This document shows positions 43,914 through 45,911 of a DNA stretch of 45,911 bases, one piece after another (position 1 is the first letter of the stretch; the number at the start of each line of letters is the position of its first letter). The notes below the pieces were generated by a model. The model was given only the letters and a program-made list of their open reading frames with translations. It made no database searches and was not told the origin of the DNA. The position numbers and the translations under genes are program-made. The stretch lies in contig CAKSHP010000019.1 in the NCBI GenBank assembly GCA_934457145.1, positions 1 through 45,911 of the forward strand, in the 5' to 3' direction. Source of the stretch: an uncultured Clostridia bacterium (GTDB taxonomy: Bacteria > Bacillota > Clostridia > UBA1381 > UMGS1253).

Positions 43914-44193
43914 GTGTCCCACCGCCTTGTAAATTTTTGACAGAATTAATTTTATTAACATGAAGTCAACAAATATCTATCAACCTAATTATATTGTTAC
44001 ACAAATTTTTAAATAAGTCAATAACTTTTTGTATATTTTTTAAAAATCTAATAAAAAATACACAAAAAATTCACAATTTCAAAAAAAACAGTTTTATTTT
44101 ATTAATTTGTGGTGTATAATAATAGATACAAAACTTTTTTATGTAAAAAATATGATTGCGAAAATTCATTTTCTAAGGAGGAGAAGGAAAAGC

Positions 44194-45573
44194 ATGAATA
44201 ATTTTCGTTTAAGCGATATAGATAAAGAAAAGCCGGTGCATTTTGTGGGTATAGGCGGCATAAGCATGAGCGGACTGGCAAAAATCCTTATAAAAAAAGG
44301 ATATAAGGTTACAGGCTCCGATATGGCGGAAAGCGAAACCGTGAAGATGCTTAAAAATGCGGGGATAGACGTAAAGATAGGGCACAGGAAGGAAAATATA
44401 GAAAATGCGGGGCTTGTGGTTTACACGGCGGCGGTTAAAAAGGATAATGAAGAGCTTAAGGCTGCAAGCGAAAAAAATATCAAAGCAATTGAACGCTCGG
44501 TTCTGTTAGGAGCGGTTATGCATGATTTTGATATCGGAATAGGCATTGCCGGTACTCACGGAAAAACAACCACAACGTCTATGATGTCGCACGTGCTGTT
44601 GTGTGCAGACGCTGATCCGACGATAACTCTCGGCGGTCAGCTTGATATAATAGGCGGGAATGTGCGCTTGGGCGAGAGCGAATACTTTTTGACAGAGGCA
44701 TGCGAGTATCACTGTTCGTTTTTGGAGTTTTTCCCGACAATAGCCGTTGTGACAAACGTTGACGCAGATCATCTTGACTATTTTAAAAATATGGACAACA
44801 TAAAAAAAGCGTTTACCGATTATCTTGCAATTCCTGATGAAAACGGTTTTGCCGTGGTTTGCGGAGATGATGAAAACGCAATGGAATGCACAAAAAACGT
44901 GCGCGGTGAGCTTTTAACATACGGAATGAGCGAAAGCTGCACTTTTTGTGCACAGAATTTAAGCTTTGATAAAGACGGATGCGGAATTTTTGATGTTGAG
45001 TATGACGGGAAAATAATAAATGTGCATTTAAACGTCAGCGGAAAGCACAATGTGTTAAATGCGCTTGCGTGCTTTGCTGTTGGGTATGCATTAGGGTTTG
45101 ACGGCGAAACGGTTAAGGAGGGTGTTTCGCAGTTTAAAATGGTACACCGCCGTTTTGAAAAAAAGGGATATGTGAACGGGGCTTTGGTTATAGACGATTA
45201 TGCGCATCATCCGACGGAGATAAAATGCACTTTAGACACTGCAAGAAATATAACAAAGGGCAAGCTTTATGTTTGCTTTCAGCCTCATACTTACACAAGA
45301 ACATATCTGTTGTTTGACGAATTTAAAAAAGCGTTTAATGCGGCAGACGAGATATTGTTTTTAGATATTTATGCGGCAAGAGAAAAGGACACGGGGCTTG
45401 TAAACTCAAGGCAGCTTGCACAGGCGGTTTGCGGAGAGGGGAAAAAGGCAATCTATGAGCCGGGATTTGATGCGGCGGCAGAATATATAAGAAAAAATGC
45501 AAAAGAAGGCGACACGGTTATTTGCATGGGCGCCGGAAGCGTTTATAAAATAGCGCAGGATATTGTCAGATAG
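44194..45573 (+). CDS. murC: UDP-N-acetylmuramate--L-alanine ligase
   Basis: Adds L-alanine to UDP-MurNAc in peptidoglycan precursor synthesis. The 459-residue protein has an N-terminal nucleotide-binding motif HFVGIGGISMSGLA (~16-29), the ATP loop GIAGTHGKTTTTSM (~117-130), DADHLDYF in the centre and DDYAHHPTEI near the C-terminal domain. ATG 44194 follows AAGGAGGAG; the ORF could extend to 44107, but homologues and the binding site favour 44194. The next gene starts 10 bases downstream. Confidence 0.97.
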   Translation: MNNFRLSDIDKEKPVHFVGIGGISMSGLAKILIKKGYKVTGSDMAESETVKMLKNAGIDVKIGHRKENIENAGLVVYTAAVKKDNEELKAASEKNIKAIERSVLLGAVMHDFDIGIGIAGTHGKTTTTSMMSHVLLCADADPTITLGGQLDIIGGNVRLGESEYFLTEACEYHCSFLEFFPTIAVVTNVDADHLDYFKNMDNIKKAFTDYLAIPDENGFAVVCGDDENAMECTKNVRGELLTYGMSESCTFCAQNLSFDKDGCGIFDVEYDGKIINVHLNVSGKHNVLNALACFAVGYALGFDGETVKEGVSQFKMVHRRFEKKGYVNGALVIDDYAHHPTEIKCTLDTARNITKGKLYVCFQPHTYTRTYLLFDEFKKAFNAADEILFLDIYAAREKDTGLVNSRQLAQAVCGEGKKAIYEPGFDAAAEYIRKNAKEGDTVICMGAGSVYKIAQDIVR

Positions 45574-45583
45574 GAGAAAGATT

Positions 45584-45911
45584 ATGAAAATACTAAAGAG
45601 AATATGCGCAGCGGTATGTGCGGCGGCTGTGGCTGCGGGGTCGGCTGTTTTTGCTGCGGATACGGATAAAAAAGAATATGTTGCATTGGTTATAGATGCG
45701 CCTTGGGCAATTTGCAGCGGAGAGGCAAAGCAGATTGATGAAAGCGGCGAAATATGTGCGTATCTTAAAAACAACCGCACCATGCTTCCCGTAAGGTTTA
45801 TAGCTGAAAATTTGGGCTGCGACGTCGGCTGGGAGGCAGAAAGCGAAAGCATTGTTATAAAAAAAGATAATAACGAGCTTAAGATGAAGATAAACGAAAA
45901 CTGCATGTATA
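45584..45911 (+). CDS. Secreted copper amine oxidase N-terminal-like (stalk domain) protein, 3' truncated
   Basis: An open frame starts at ATG 45584 after AGGAGAAAG and runs off the window end, giving 109 residues. It opens with a signal peptide (KILKRICAAVCAAAVAAGSAVFA). The part visible then shows NNRTMLPVRFIAENLGCDVGW, the hallmark of the copper amine oxidase N-terminal-like repeat, a surface domain common in Clostridia. The rest of the protein and its function lie outside the window. It follows murC by 10 bases and could be cotranscribed. Confidence 0.88.
   Translation, partial: MKILKRICAAVCAAAVAAGSAVFAADTDKKEYVALVIDAPWAICSGEAKQIDESGEICAYLKNNRTMLPVRFIAENLGCDVGWEAESESIVIKKDNNELKMKINENCMY

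Noticed and set aside
1..45911. tRNA, rRNA and CRISPR arrays
   Set aside because: Reading through the window showed no clover-leaf tRNA, no rRNA core sequence and no regularly spaced repeats.

Overview
The window looks like a piece of a low-GC Bacillota (Clostridia-type) chromosome. Supporting this are a Spo0H-type sigma factor, SpoVG, an ECF vitamin transporter module with a tetrahydrofolate riboswitch, a pta-ackA acetate operon, strong AGGAGG ribosome binding sites, TTGACA-17-TATAAT promoters and many AraC regulators. No tRNA, rRNA or CRISPR array was seen. Most of the window is housekeeping sequence, with two accessory parts: the left edge and the 12.4-24.7 kb block.

Layout. (1) 1-3.3 kb: the tail of an unknown gene, then a type I restriction subunit gene (hsdR, EcoR124I-like) broken by a single-base frameshift, then a short minus-strand relic that resembles the C-terminus of a TnpV transposon protein. 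(2) 3.3-12.3 kb: a tRNA cytidine acetate ligase fused to a GIY-YIG nuclease domain (minus), pta-ackA, tadA (minus), sigH with a small zinc-ribbon protein, an asparaginase, a cytidylate-kinase-like protein and a MATE exporter. (3) 12.4-24.7 kb: a carbohydrate-type accessory locus with a GH2 glycosidase, a convergent AraC regulator, a divergent 2,231-residue secreted modular hydrolase, a nested palindromic element, and an ADP-ribosylglycohydrolase divergent from a second AraC regulator. (4) 24.7-31.5 kb: rodA (minus), a third AraC regulator, a DUF512 radical-SAM protein, der, plsY and gpsA. (5) 31.5-43.6 kb: a THF riboswitch controlling folT-folC, an rRNA-methyltransferase-like gene, ecfA1-ecfA2-ecfT-truA, a DUF5711 protein, cvpA, rho, a cysteine desulfurase and thiI. 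(6) 43.6-45.9 kb: spoVG (minus), murC and the start of a secreted stalk-domain protein.

How the parts fit. The riboswitch-controlled FolT is a substrate-binding S component and needs the EcfA1/A2/T energising module encoded 2.3 kb downstream. FolC would then trap the imported folate as polyglutamate. The cysteine desulfurase and ThiI form a plausible dedicated pair for 4-thiouridine in tRNA. In the accessory locus, the first AraC gene is divergent from the giant secreted protein. Between them lies a 13-bp direct repeat with a 21-bp period placed next to a weak -35 element, which is the expected geometry of an AraC-type activator site.

The items most worth a second look are the giant secreted hydrolase and its likely operator, the TmcAL/GIY-YIG fusion, the nested palindrome at 22.2-22.4 kb, the broken hsdR beside a transposon relic, and the THF riboswitch whose downstream helix covers the folT ribosome binding site. 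All family assignments come from reading motifs in the sequence; no database search was run.
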